NCBI GenBank assembly: GCA_025558095.1
Contig: JAIVFI010000012.1
Location: forward strand, 248,001-312,000
Direction of reading: 5' to 3'
From: Hyaloraphidium curvatum
Taxonomy: Eukaryota > Monoblepharomycota > Hyaloraphidiomycetes > Hyaloraphidiales > Hyaloraphidiaceae
Length of the DNA: 64,000 nucleotides
Shown: one piece after another, positions 38,325 to 49,806 of the stretch
Layout: each line of letters opens with the position of its first letter
How positions within the stretch are numbered: position 1 is the stretch's first letter
Notes under the pieces: model-generated
Databases searched by the model: none
The model's input: only the letters and a program-made list of their open reading frames with translations
What the model was told of the DNA's origin: nothing
Program-made: the position numbers and the translations under genes

Positions 38325-40053
38325 CTATATCTTCTTTACCAACTTCCAACCCGTCGCCCGCATCCGCAGGATGACGATCATCAGCGAACCCACGAGCTGG
38401 GTGAAGCCGGCGTACATCATCAGAGGGATGTAGTCGAAATGCGTGGTCCCGTCCGGCAGGACGACGGCGGTCGTGGTGAGGATGGCACCAGCAATAGGTG
38501 CGCCGGCAAGGTTACCAGGGAGAGTTGCCGTGAATCTTTACATTATTGGGGAGTGAGTGAGGCTTCGCCTGGAAACCGGAAGATCGACGAGACCCACGTG
38601 GCTCCCATCCGCGCTCCGAGATTGCCCATCCCGAAGAGGGTTGCGACGATGGTCGGGAACAGCGAAATGAACCCGCCGCTGAAGAACCCGTACAGGATGG
38701 AGAAGAGGAGGAGGACGCCGAACGAGGTCGCAAAGGGCCAAATCAGCAGCACGAACAGCGGCGTGAGGGAGAGGCAGATGGTGTAGGAGTTGACGTGGCC
38801 GAGCCGGTCGGCGAATGCGCCGATGAGGATGCGGCCGACGGCGGAGGCGCCGTTGCTCAGGCCGAGGGCCAGTGATCCCTGCGTGCCGGTCATGCCCGCG
38901 TTCGTAGCGTAACTCGGAAGAAATGTGAACGGGGTGAAGAAGCCTAGCTGTTGGAAGAAGAAGGAGGCGTAGAGCTGCGTAGGAGGTGCGGTATTCAGCG
39001 CCGGTACCCAAGGAGTGCGCAAGAGCGAAATCTCACCAAGCAGAACTTGTAGTCCTTGAAGTAGTTGAGATCAAAGAACTTCTGCTTCGACTTGATCGGC
39101 GTGAACCGCGGCTTAAGGAAGAGGGCGCTCGGGAAGATGATCCCGCCCGCCACGATCCCCGTGATCCGGAGCGCCCAGTTCCACCCGTAGCGGTCGACGA
39201 GCGCCTGCGTCATTGGCCCAACCAGAAGCCCTCCGACGCCTCCCCCGGCCACGGCGACGCCAATGGCCAGCCCGCGGTGCTTGTGGAACCACTGCGCCGG
39301 CACCGTGACGACGCTGAAGTAGCAGAAGCCGGCGCCGATGCCGTAGAGCAGCCCCTGGGTGAGGAAGAGCATCCAGAGCTGCGTGGAGAAGCTGGCGAGC
39401 ACGTAGCCGACGGTGATGAAAGAGCCGCCGATGAGGCACGTTATGCGCTGGCCCAGCGTGTCTGCGAGGCGCCCGGTGAAGGGTCCAATCAAAGTCTGCG
39501 TGCCCATGGCCAGTGAGCCGATCCACGAGAGTTGGAACTGCGTGGCGCCCGGGAACACGTTGCCGTAGAAGTAGGTCCTCTGGTAGACGCCAAACCCGTA
39601 CATCAATCCGAGACCCCAGACGAAGATGAGGAAGCACGCCGTGACGACGACCCATCCGAAGTAACCGTCCGGAAAGTCCTCCGGCTTGGCATCGACCATG
39701 GTGACCCCGTGCGGCTTCTCCAGCGACTTTTTCCATGCCGCCGCGAACGACAGCTTCTCCGCAGGCGGCGGCGCTTCCATGGCATCCGCAGCGCCCTTCG
39801 CCTTGTCCGGCCCGGCGTCGTCGCCCAAGTCCACGACCGTGTCCGACTCTTCCTTCGTCGTGCCGCTGCCGCTGTCGGACGCGCCGGAAGGCTGCGGCCG
39901 GTCGGCCTCCGTGGGAGATGGCAGGGCGGCGGCTTCCAGTGTGGTGGGGAAGTCCTGCGGCGCTGCCGGCTCCGGCGCCATCCCCGCCCCAACGGACGCC
40001 CCCTGAGGCAGTTCGGGCGGCGCGGGACCCCGATCCGAGTCCGTCGAGGCCAT
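38325..40053 (-). CDS. MFS transporter, monocarboxylate transporter (MCT) type
   Basis: Three exons; introns 38975-39036 and 38536-38597 (62 bp each) give 534 residues. A long cytosolic N-tail (about 155 residues, Ser/Pro/Glu-rich) leads to the MCT entry motif DGYFGWVVVTACFLIFVWGL, then YGFGVYQRTYF and SWIGSLAMGTQTLIGPFTGRLAD. Twelve hydrophobic helices can be traced; the second half holds FFTPFTFLPSYATNAG and GNLAGAPIAGAIL, the latter only after splicing. Family members move monocarboxylates or related small acids across the plasma membrane, usually with protons. The substrate cannot be read, and fungal members are mostly uncharacterised. Topology and family are well supported. Confidence 0.88.
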
Positions 40054-40380
40054 TTCCGCGGTCGGTTGGGCGCGTGGGGTCGCGGAAACGGTCGTTGGAG
40101 CCGGCGCAACGTTCACCCGGCGGCGTCGAAGATCAAATTTGCCGCCCCCTGCGGCATCACGCAATCGAGTCGACCTGGGGACGGTGTGCGCCTGCGTGAC
40201 GCGGACATGCTATTCTTCGGACGAGATCAACGTTCGATGCGGATGCAATCACAGGGGATCGTTGCGGTGCGCCGCAATGCTCGGGGGATGCAAAGAAGTA
40301 TCTACTTCAAAGATTCCTAGACTACTTCCCAATCGCACAAGTCTTGTGAAGATGATTATCAAACTCTGTGCCACTACTGC
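40054..40380. other. Intergenic spacer
   Basis: 327 bp between the transporter start and the end of the small coiled-coil gene. No feature recognised. Confidence 0.4.
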
Positions 40381-40968
40381 TCACGGGGCGGCCTCGTTCG
40401 CCGGCAGCGCCTCCTGACCGGCGGCAGGACCGGGTTGGGCCGCAGTACCGGCGGGCGGGTACGGCAGCACGACGCCCGTGCCTTGGGCGAGGGCAGCCAC
40501 GTTTGCGTTCGTCTGCCGGACGGATCCAGGTGAGTGCCTGCGCTTGAGTCCGATGTCGTGGCGCCGACCTGGCGCAGCTCGCCTTCCAGGCGCTCCACAG
40601 CCTGCTGGAGCCTGTTCATCCAGGGCTCCAAGACCTTTAAGCGGTTTGAGCAAATGGGTTGGGGCCGTAAGCGTTGCAGGCTCACCCGGGCAACCTCGAT
40701 GCCGACCTGCTCCGCCACCTCCCGCCGCATCACCGCGAGGAACTCTTGATGCGAGCCCGCTGCAGTATTCGTGAACTTTAGCTTGAGCTTGGGGCTGGTC
40801 CGGAGGTTGCGACGGGGCGCCGACGACGCACCGCTGCCCGCCGAACCTGCGGAGGACGGCGGCTGCAGGCCCCCGGCGCCGTGAGGGTGACCATTGTGGT
40901 GCTGGCAACCGCTGTGAGCGCGTTTCCTACAGGTTCCAGGGGGCCGCGCTCACTTCGACGTTCTCCAT
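40381..40968 (-). CDS. Small coiled-coil protein built from four short exons
   Basis: No long open frame exists here; the gene appears only on splicing. Introns 40902-40953 (52 bp, donor GTGAGC), 40635-40685 (51 bp, donor GTGAGC) and 40513-40568 (56 bp) are all phase 0 and give 142 residues from the ATG at 40968. The first exon has just five codons. The protein has a Gly/Pro/Ser-rich start, then TSPKLKLKFTNTAAG, a helical block EFLAVMRREVAEQVGIEV, and a clear heptad coiled coil WMNRLQQAVERLEGELRQ, ending in an Ala/Pro/Gln tail. No family recognised; it could be a small subunit of a larger complex. All three boundaries agree in phase, which supports the model. Confidence 0.6.
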
Positions 40969-41421
40969 TCTAGTGGAAGGTTGTGCGGGAGGGAGTTGTG
41001 GAGTGATCTGGTGGTGCCGTCCCCCTTGCTGCGCCAGCTGTCCCGGACCGGGGTCCAGCTTCCTTCCCACATGAAAGCAAGACAAGGGAATGAATCCTGG
41101 ATTGTTGCATCGTGCTAATTGGGAATGCCACTGCGGGATGGATGGGGTACAATGTCTTGAAGAGGGATGGGGATGGGGGTTGCGGCCAAACGCAGCCCCG
41201 ATGAGCGGACTGCGGCCAGTATACCAGGCAGACTGCACATCAAAGCTGATTAAGTTCATCCTCCTTCTCATGCTTTTCAGATGATTGGATGCGCCTTTGC
41301 TTAATCCGGCGAAGTTAGGGGCCTGCCGTCCCACGACACCTGGCACTTTGCACCCCCTCCCCCTCCCCTTAGCACCGCCAACTGTGCTCATCCTCCCCGC
41401 ACCACGAACCCATTCGAACCA
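40969..41421. other. Divergent intergenic region
   Basis: 453 bp between the start codons of the coiled-coil and DUF5710 genes; less GC-rich, no gene seen. It is a bidirectional promoter by position. Confidence 0.45.
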
Positions 41422-42306
41422 ATGAGCGCGACCAGGCGGCGCGGCGGCGGGTCGCGCACCATCGCGCGGGGCGGCGAGCAGCAGACCCAGACCGCCGTGC
41501 AGGTCCAGACCCCCGCCACGGCGTCGGACGAGCGCGTTTACCTGGACGTGCCTTTCGAGGAAAAAGATCTTGCAAAGAGGCGCGGAGCCAAGTGGGACCC
41601 CGAGCGGCGGCAGTGGTACGTCCCGGCCGGCGTGGACCCGGCGCGGCTGGAGCACTGGTTCCCGGGCGGGCGCGGGAGGAGCCTGCGGGACGGCGACGCG
41701 GCGGACACCAACCAGGGCGGCGGCAGCAGCAGGGGGCGCGGAGGCGGCAGGGGCGGCCGGGGGCGCGGCACAAACACCGAGGGGCAGCGGGCGCCCACGC
41801 GCCGCGGCGGCTCCTCCGGCGGCGGCTCCAACGTGCACGGCTTCTCCTCGCGCGGCCCGCGCCCGCTGTTCCCCTCCTCGTCGGGCAGCGGCCGCCCTGT
41901 AGATGACGCTGAGGCGCTGCGCAACGCACGGCTGGCGCGGTTCGGCGGGCAGCAGGTGCAGCAGGAGGTGCGGGGCGACGCGGAGATGCAGGACGGGTGG
42001 GGCTCGGACGAAGAAGACGACCTCTCGGACGACGGCATGCCGGCGCCCGCGCCGCGCGGCAACCCCTCCCCTCCCTCGGCCCGCCGTCCCGCTCGCGCCG
42101 AAGCGGAGGACGACTCGGACGAGGAGCTCTCGGACGGCGTGCTCGCCCCGCGGCTTCCCCGGGGGCAGCACCCCTCCCCCTCGAGCAAGGCGGCCGACAG
42201 CAAGGGCAAGGGCAAGGGCAAGGCGGAGGAGGCGATCGAGGTCGACGAGGGTTCGGACAGCGACCTCTCCGAATCGGCGCTGGCGCCCAGGCCGAGGAGG
42301 CGTTGA
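41422..42306 (+). CDS. DUF5710-domain protein with RGG and acidic tail
   Basis: 294 residues, intronless. Residues 38-80 form a DUF5710 module: RVYLDVPFEEKDLAKRRGAK, then WDPERRQWYVPAGVD and HWF, the pattern seen in bacterial plasmid or phage replication and helicase proteins. The rest is low complexity: an RGG/RG-rich stretch (SSRGRGGGRGGRGRG) that would bind RNA or be arginine-methylated, then Ser/Asp/Glu-rich segments with SDEEDDLSDD-type CK2 sites and a Lys-rich patch. The combination of a bacterial-type module with a eukaryote-type RGG/acidic tail suggests a transferred domain adapted to a nuclear or RNA role (inference). Start ATG fits the domain border. Confidence 0.75.
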   Translation: MSATRRRGGGSRTIARGGEQQTQTAVQVQTPATASDERVYLDVPFEEKDLAKRRGAKWDPERRQWYVPAGVDPARLEHWFPGGRGRSLRDGDAADTNQGGGSSRGRGGGRGGRGRGTNTEGQRAPTRRGGSSGGGSNVHGFSSRGPRPLFPSSSGSGRPVDDAEALRNARLARFGGQQVQQEVRGDAEMQDGWGSDEEDDLSDDGMPAPAPRGNPSPPSARRPARAEAEDDSDEELSDGVLAPRLPRGQHPSPSSKAADSKGKGKGKAEEAIEVDEGSDSDLSESALAPRPRRR

Positions 42307-42529
42307 AGGATCTTCGGGGAGCGGACACTTTTGCGGCGAGATCGATCCCGGCATGGTAGCGGGGCATTCATTCATCCTGTAGGCATACATCTTTGGCGAT
42401 TTTCATTGAGCGAGCGAGTCAGCATGTGCGTGGCAAATGGCGGCCAGCGCGTCCCGGAAGTTGGCGCTCCGCCGCACGTCCAACTCTCCACCGCCCGCGC
42501 AGTGAATCCACCGTCCGACCGCCGCAACC

Positions 42530-44049
42530 ATGGCCAAGGAACTGCCCGTCACCGTCCTGCACCTGGAGAAAGGTTCGCGTCCTCTCCGGCCTTCCCCGGC
42601 GCCGCGTCTGACCTGTCTCCCACACCCGCCAAAGGCTTCGAGAAGGTCAAGGACACGTTCCTGAAGAACTTCGAGGACGACGGCGAGCTCGGCGCCGGTC
42701 TGTGCATCTACGTCGAGGGCAAGGTGGGCATCTTGTCGCCCGGTACGGACATACGCTCACCTCCTCTCCCTGGACCGCCGACAGCCGGTCGTGGAGATGT
42801 ACGCCGGCTGGGCCGACGAGGCCAAAACCAAGCCGTACACCAAGGATAACCTCACGATCATTCATTCTTCGGGGAAGGCGATCATGTCCATGACCATCGC
42901 CCACCTGGTCGGCAAGGGCCTTCTCTCCTATTCCGACAAGGTCTCCAAAGTCTGGCCCGAGTTCGCCGCGGGCGGCAAGGGCGACGTCACCCTCGGCGAG
43001 CTGTGCGCGCACTCGGGCGGCGTGTCGTGGGTCGACGAGGAGTACCTGCCGACGATCGAGGAGGCGCAGATGGGCAACGAGGACGCGCTGGAGGCGAAGA
43101 TCGCGGGGCAGCCGCACAACCACGGGGGGGAGCTGACGAAGAGCTATCATGCGATCTCGAGGGGGTGGTACCGTGGGTTGCTCCGCACGGCGCGGTGCGG
43201 ATTGGGGCTGATCCCGGTCCGTGACAGTCAACGCTCTCATCCGTCGCGTGCACCCCGAGAAGAAGACGCACGGGGCGATCTTCCGCGACGTAATCAACAA
43301 GCAGCTCGGCGTGGAGGTGTACTGCGGGCTCCCTAAGGAGCTGCACTCGCGCGTGTCGACGGTGCACGAGGAGCCCATGCTCCAGGCGCAGATGGACGTC
43401 ATGCTGGGGGAAACCTCGCTGCCCATCTACAAGTCGCTCATGACGATACCCAAGGGCGCCAAGAAGCAGTCCGTGGACTCGGCGCTCTCCTCCAACGACC
43501 CCAAGATGTGGACCACCGAGACGTCGGCGGCCTACACCTTCACCAACGCGAGCTCGCTCGGCCGGCTCGCGGCGCTCATGTCCATGGGCGGCTCCCTGGA
43601 CGGGTTCGAGTACATCGCCCCCAAGGCGTGGGAGGAGTCGGTCGCGCTGCACGAGGGGGTCAAGGACCTCGTTGACCTGTGCCTGGGCACCCCGGTCCCG
43701 TACACAAACGGAGGCTGGGCAATCTCGCTGCCCATCGCTTCGGTTCCCCAAGTTCTGTTCGACGCCACTGTGCAGCCTCCCAAGCCGTTGTACACCCCTG
43801 GTATGGGTCCCAAGCCCGGCGTCTCGTGGACCGGATGGTGGGTTCCCCGCCCTCCATTTGCCTGCCATCCTGGTTCTCACCCCTGCCCGATCCAGGTTCG
43901 GATACGGCGGCTCGACGCTGCAGTGGGACGCCGGGCGCAAGGTCGGCGTGGGATACCTTCCTAACAAGCTCCGCGCCGGCGTGCTCGGGGACATGCGGTC
44001 CGCGCTCATCTACGAGGCCCTCAACGAGGCGCTGGAGGCGAAGAAGTGA
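42530..44049 (+). CDS. Beta-lactamase-type serine hydrolase (class C/LACTB-like)
   Basis: Five exons with introns 42573-42634, 42724-42784, 43173-43227 and 43838-43895, giving 427 residues. The S-x-x-K nucleophile is in TIIHSSGKAIMSMTIAHL, the Tyr motif likely in SYHAISRGWYLNALI, and the third element in the C-terminal WFGYGGSTLQWD. ELCAHSGGVSW is the usual family block after the nucleophile helix. Such eukaryotic proteins act as esterases, peptidases or structural homologues; there is no signal peptide, so it is probably cytosolic. The substrate cannot be deduced. All introns carry GT-AG ends and restore conserved blocks, so the model is firm. Confidence 0.85.
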
Positions 44050-44290
44050 GCACTGCTGGGGAAGGACACGACGGATTGGATTCTGGGCATCGTTGGTTTT
44101 GGATGCGGCGCGGAGCCAGCCTGAAGAGGTTGCTGTTGCGTTATCTTAATGGATTATTCGATTGCATCAACACGTTCGCTGAGTCGTCCTTGGACAGAGC
44201 GGCTCTGTGCACGATTGATGAGTCCCATAAGCTATGTTCGGCCAGCGCATCGCTAAGTATATCGCACTCTCCTCCAACATATGAGCCGCT

Positions 44291-45561
44291 TCAAGGCCTC
44301 GAGCAACCCGACTTGGCCGTCAGCGCCGCCGGGCAGACCACCTGCTGGTACCTCACGTTCGGGTTGTCCGCCCCCATGAACCAGCCGAACCTCCAATGGC
44401 ATCCCGGCTGCAGCACGCTGGGCAGCACCGAGCACTGCGAGTCGGACGACACCCCGCCGTACCGTGCGCCCCAGGTGTTTGCGTCCACGCCGAACTGCGC
44501 CGAGCAGCCGTCGAAGATGCCGAGGCCGCCGCCGGGCATCATGAGGTCGAACTGCCCGCTGCCGACGTCGCCGCCGGAGTTGGTGATCTGCACGACGAGG
44601 GTCTTGCCGACGACGGGGCCGCTCGTGAACTGGGAAGCGGAGGTGTGAGCGACGATCTTTGCGGACAACAAGGTTCATCTCACCGAAAGAGCAAAGCATG
44701 CGCAGCATCCCTGGTTCAAGGGAAACGATGCGGCGGCGAATCCGTACGCCAACGTGTCCGAAACCGCCCACGGCTGCTGATCGATGCAGGTGTACGACTT
44801 GCCATCCTCCGGCCCGACCGAGCCCCCGCCGCCGCAAGCATTGACGACGTTCTGGTCGCTCAGGGTGAAGCCGGACTTGGTGCACGAGCGGGAGCCGATC
44901 CCGAGGCCGGTGTTCCCGGGCCAGGCGCAGCTGGGCTTGCAGCAGTCCCAGTAGCGGGTCGTCCAGCCGTTGCCCGAGAATCCGCCCGGAACCGGGGTCA
45001 GGCCGGCGGGAGGAGGAGGAGTCGGCGGCGGGGCAGGGGCCTTGGTTGTCGTGGTCCTGGTCCTGGTTCGGGTGGTCGTAGGGCTGCGGACGGTGCCCGG
45101 CTTTGTCGTGGTGCGGCCCCTGGTGGTAGTAGAGGTCTTCTTCGCCGCCGTCGCCGAAGTCGTGGTCTTCACGGGGTTCGTCGTAGGCAGGCATTGCGAG
45201 TAGTAGTCATTCGAGACGACGCAGGTGCTTCCGTCCGCGCAGCAGGTCGGGCCCGTCCACCCGGTTCCGCCGCATTGCCCCCAGACCGATGAGCAGCCGG
45301 TCGTCGCGCCCGGAGAAGACGACTGCAGGCACTGGAGGAAGCGGTTAGCAATCACGGACTCCGAGCCTGCAGAGCTGCGGTCACCTGGCTGTAGTACGCG
45401 TTTTGAACCTTGCATGCCCACCCCGACGGGCAGCACGTCGGGCCGGTGAAACCGATGCCTCCGCATTGTCCCCACTGCGCGGCACATTGCGCGCCCACAT
45501 TAGCGGCAAGGGACAGCCACAGGGCAGCCGCGAACAGCACGGACGCAGCGAGAGGAGCCAT
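44291..45561 (-). CDS. Secreted endoglucanase: CBM1-CBM1-linker-GH45
   Basis: Three exons; introns 45332-45384 (53 bp) and 44630-44683 (54 bp) give 387 residues. A signal peptide ([20 protein letters not shown]) is followed by two fungal cellulose-binding modules: [20 protein letters not shown] and [20 protein letters not shown], each with the CBM1 Cys pattern. A Thr/Arg/Pro linker leads to the GH45 catalytic domain with [16 protein letters not shown] carrying the first catalytic Asp, [17 protein letters not shown], and [11 protein letters not shown] with the second. The C-terminal block holds further conserved Cys. The enzyme cleaves internal beta-1,4-glucan bonds of cellulose outside the cell. 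Two consecutive CBM1 modules are unusual. It is the clearest fungal marker in the window. Confidence 0.95.
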
Positions 45562-46427
45562 GTCGTGTCGAGGGCCTGCCGCACGGGCTGTGTACGTCGC
45601 GAGAGTCGCAGAAGAGCTCGAGGAACCGAAGACTTCCCAGAGTGGGGGTCTGGCACCTCGAGCACATCGAGACGGAGGTATTTAAGCCCCCGTCGGGCGG
45701 GATTTGGCCTCGTGGCGTCGCGAGAGTTTGCCCCTGCACCGCCACGGGGACGCACTGCCCCGGACCCGTCGATGCCCCGAACGACGACCACCAACTCCGC
45801 CCGGCCTCAGCGGGCTCAGCGAAAGCACAGCCTCCGAGCATGCCGAGCGTGCAGCATGGTGCCCAGCACGATTCGCCCCTCGGTTTGCAGCCGACTGTGT
45901 GCGAGGTGCGACTTTGACAACGGTGAGCCCGGCACAGTTATCTCCTGGGGAAGATGACATATTGCTCGTTCCTCCATCCCGCCGATACTCCCTATCCTTC
46001 GTTTGGATCGGTGGATTCTGATTCAGGTGTGGATCGACGCTTCAGGGGAACGACCGGGTATACTAGGGGTGGCATCGGATACCCCAAGAAAGACCCGGCC
46101 ACGTGCTCGGCGGTATACTGTGGTCGACAAGGCACACAACGCGCTCGTGGGGACGAAGAGCCCGCGTGATAGGTGCTCAACCATAGCCGCTGTTGCCGAC
46201 ATTCAAAACTGTCCCCAAGTGCCGCAATCCATCCATGTGCAGATCGGGGTCGTGTTGGCTTTTCTAGTACATTTGTAACTCAACGATTTCGGCCGATCGC
46301 GGTGTGAGCTGGGCGGCGCCTTTGGCGGATAGGCGGTTAGGCGGGAGTACGGGCTTTGCGATTTGCCGCACCCGCCTGCCTTTGCGTTCTCTGTGTCTCC
46401 CCATCCCTCTCGGTCCCCAAGCGAGCG
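45562..46427. other. Divergent intergenic region
   Basis: 866 bp between the cellulase (minus) and FATP (plus) start codons. A TTTAAG/CTTAAATA element near 45680 lies about 120 bp from the cellulase ATG and could be a TATA box. No further gene seen. Confidence 0.45.
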
Positions 46428-48734
46428 ATGGCGCTCCCGATAATCGGCGCTGCCGCCGGCGGTGTGCTTGCGGCGGGCCTTCTGGACCGCCGGATGTCGC
46501 TGTCGCACGACATTAGGACCATCAAGGTCCTGCTCGGCATGATGAAGGAGCTCGCGGCCCGCGCTGAGCAGAACAAGAGCTCCGTCGTCGAGCTGTTCCT
46601 CGACGCCGCCGACGAACAGCCCGACAAGGAGTGCTTCGTCTGGTCTTCGGGCGGGAGGGCAAAGTCGTCGTGGACATTCCGTGAGATGGACGAACGTGGG
46701 TGGCCTTCCCGGAACGAATCGTGGCCGCTGGTGACCCGCTGCCCGGCGGTACAGTCACGAACAAGCTCTCTCGCTGGCTCGCCGAGGAACACGGCGTGGG
46801 CAAGGAAACCGTTGTCGCCCTGCTCTTCGAAAACTCCCCGGAGATCTACTTCCTTGAGATTGCCCTCCTCAAGCTCGGAGCCGTCCCGTGCTACATCAAC
46901 GCCAACCTGCGCTCCACCAGCTTGATCCACTGTGCCAACATCTCCGGGGCCAACCTCTTCATCGTCGAGGGACCGCTGAGCCGCGAGGCCGCCGTGCCGA
47001 TCCTCAATGACCTGCGGCCCGGCATGAAGGTGTATGCTTGGGGCAGTGACACTGGCGACTCGAGGATCAACGTCCTGGGCGAGCACACGTTTGCGCACTT
47101 GGACGGAAAGACGCGCCTGGGGGCCGAGGCGAGGAAGACCGTCACCATGAAAGACCCCGCCGCGATCATCTACACGGTGAGAACCTTGCGGCAACGACAC
47201 TATATCCTGCTCATAGTTGCTCCTTAGTCGGGAACAACTGGTCTTCCCAAGGCTGCTGTTGTATCTCATCAGGCGAGGAAATGGTTCGTCGACGCACGAG
47301 CATCCGTCTGACCTGGCGTCCTTTGGCAGAAAATCGCGGGCTCCGCAACGGCTACGAGGTTCGAGTACAGCCCCGCGGATCGGTACTACCAATGCCTTCC
47401 GCTTTTCCATTCCTCGGGACAGATCGGCGTCACGATCGCGTGGTAGGTGTCGTCGTTGCCTTGGCAAACGAGCAGACGGGCTAAGACAAAGAACAGGTAC
47501 CACAAGACCACCCTCATCGTCTCGCGCAAGTTCTCGGCGTCCAAATTCTTCGTCGAGTGCGCCGCTACCAACGCGACCTGCTTCCAGTATATTGGCGAGC
47601 TGTGCCGCTACCTGCTCACCCCGCCGCCGAACCCCGCGGTCGACCGCGGCCACAAGGCCACAAAGGCCCTCGGAAACGGGCTGAGGCCCGACGTCTGGCT
47701 GGAGTTCAGGAATCGCTTCGGGATCGAAACCATCATCGAATTCTACGGAGCCACGGACACGAACGCCTCTCTCATCAATGTCTCCAAGGACGATAGCGGT
47801 GTCGGTGTCGTTGGTATTCAAGGCCCACTGATGCGACGCTTGCTCGGAAGCCCAGTCATTGTCAAATTCGATGTGGAGACGGAGATGCCGGTTCGCGGGA
47901 AGAATGGCTTCTGCATCGAGGCAGACTACGGTGAACCTGGCGAGATGCTCGGCCGCGTGGTGAGCTCTGCCTTCCTCGGCTCTTTCAGGCACTGCCTGAT
48001 CTTCTCTCGCAGCCCGACTACACGCCCGACGCCAAGGTCTTCCCCGGCTACTTCGAAGGGTACCACGGCGACGAGAAGGCGAACCAGAAAAAGCTCCTTC
48101 GCGACGTGTTCGTCAAGGGCGATCTGTGGGTCCGCACGGGCGATCTCCTCAAGCGGGAGAGGAACGGGTGAGCCGAGCTGCTTGCGCTTCCCTCCACGGA
48201 GGCTGACAGTGCCCATCGCAGAGTTGTTCGGTTTGTCGACCGCATCGGAGACACCTTTCGTTGGAAGGGGTAAGTGGCGCGTTGCTAGAGCAGCCCGAGT
48301 GTTTTCGATGGTCTCGTCTTCACAGGGAGAACGTGGCTACTACCGAGGTTGCGAACGTGGTCGGCGAGCACCCTGCCGTCGCGGAGGCCAATGTCTACGG
48401 CGTCAAGGTCGCGAACCAGGACGGACGGGCCGGAATGGCTGCGATCGTGCTGGAACCCTCGTTCCAGGACAAGCTGGCTGAAACAATGGAGGACATCGGC
48501 AAGTGGACGGCTGAGCGGCTGCCAGCCTACGCGGTGCCCAAGTTCGTCAGGATCACCAAGGAGATGGAGATCACTGCGACCCTCAAGAGTCGCAAAGTCG
48601 AATACCAGAAGGCCGGCTTCGACCCAGCCCAGGTGAATGAGCCCATGTACTTCTTCGACTCCGACAAGGGGACGTACGCTCCATTTGGGGAGAAGGAATA
48701 CCGGAAGGTGATGGCGGGGCAAGCCAGGCTCTGA
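46428..48734 (+). CDS. FATP/very-long-chain acyl-CoA synthetase
   Basis: Eight exons; introns 46696-46754, 47177-47227, 47288-47329 (42 bp, least certain), 47443-47496, 47960-48012, 48168-48221 and 48270-48325 give 645 residues. An N-terminal hydrophobic anchor precedes the adenylation domain: AIIYTSGTTGLPKAAVVSHQ (AMP-binding), CLPLFHSSGQIG, IIEFYGATDTNASL, FVKGDLWVRTGDLL, RFVDRIGDTFRWKGENVATT and the C-terminal TLKSRKVEYQKAGF. This block order matches SLC27/FATP and yeast Fat1. The enzyme activates long or very long fatty acids to acyl-CoA and may couple activation to uptake, at plasma membrane, ER or peroxisome. All domains appear complete. Confidence 0.9.
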
Positions 48735-48783
48735 GTCCTCGTATAGTTTGTACTATACGATAGCTACCGCGCTCCAATTGGTA

Positions 48784-49569
48784 TTACGATCCCTCTTCCA
48801 GCAGCTTCAGTTGTCGCTCCAAGGCCGCTATCTTCGACTCCGTGCTGGCGTTGGCCAGCTTCGCGTTCGTCTTCAGCTGGACCCTCGGCGGCTCGCGTTC
48901 CCCGGTCCCGCGGAGCGCGCCCCGCCCACGGCCACGGTCCCCAGATCCACCGTAGCCCCTCGGGTTCAAGCCTCTGTAGGAACCGCCGCCGGAACCCGAG
49001 GAAGTGTAGGAGCTGAACCGGGGCTCCTTCCTAGGGCCATCGCCGCGGCCCAGGGCCGATCTGGGACCGTAAGGCGCCGCCCCTATCGATGTCCGAGAAT
49101 TGAAACCGGCAGACAGTGGAATATTGATCTCCGAGACGTCGCCCGAGTCCGCAGTCGCCGAGGGATCAATCGAAAACGACACCACCAACGGCCGGTTGTG
49201 GTGCGGCTTGGTCTGCCCTTTGCCCTGCTTCGGCGGCGGCACGGCGAGCTTCTTGCCGTTCAGCTTGGCAATGGCGTGGACTGCAGACTCGCTGTCCGCG
49301 AATTCCACAAAGGCGTAGCCCTTCGGAAGGCCCACGAGAGGTCCGCTCCGGTGGAAGATGTACTCGAGCTGCGTGATCTTCCCGAACGGCTCGAACAGCT
49401 TCACGAGGGCGTACTCCGAAAGAGTCTGGGGCAGGTTGCCCACAAACAGGCGGTTCGCGTTGGTCCTTGGGCCGGGAGGAGGGCTTCCTCTCCGCGCAGC
49501 AGGCGTGTCCGTCGTCCCCGAACCGGTCCGAGGCGAGTCCTCGGCAACGGCAGGTCCTTCGTCTGCCAT
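48784..49569 (-). CDS. RNA-binding protein, RBM18-like RRM
   Basis: 261 residues, intronless, ATG at 49569. One RRM: RNP2 NRLFVGNLPQTLSEYALVKL, RNP1 GYAFVEFADSESAVHAI, with the RBM18-like sequence YIFHRSGPLVGLPKG between them and the NGKKLAVPPPKQGKG loop. The C-terminal half is Arg/Gly/Ser-rich (YGGSGDRGRGRGALRG) and ends in a short coiled coil SKIAALERQLKLLEEGS. RRM proteins of this type bind RNA in the nucleus; its precise role is unstudied. Start and domain boundaries are clear. Confidence 0.85.
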   Translation of the reverse strand: MADEGPAVAEDSPRTGSGTTDTPAARRGSPPPGPRTNANRLFVGNLPQTLSEYALVKLFEPFGKITQLEYIFHRSGPLVGLPKGYAFVEFADSESAVHAIAKLNGKKLAVPPPKQGKGQTKPHHNRPLVVSFSIDPSATADSGDVSEINIPLSAGFNSRTSIGAAPYGPRSALGRGDGPRKEPRFSSYTSSGSGGGSYRGLNPRGYGGSGDRGRGRGALRGTGEREPPRVQLKTNAKLANASTESKIAALERQLKLLEEGS

Positions 49570-49806
49570 TTCCGCAAACGACAGCGGGAGCGGCCCTTCC
49601 CTGGCCTCGCGAGGACTCGCCCACGAGTCGTGCAGTGTTTGGCGTTTCGTTAGCGCTTTTTCTATCGGCGGCTGCGCGTTCCCGATCGGACTCCGCCCGC
49701 CAATCGACGTGGGAGAAGCTCGCGGAATCGCCCACGACTGGGCTCATTGCGGGCAGTGAACCGCCGCAGACACAGTCATCTGCCCGAGCCGCCCTCCGAA
49801 AACGAG

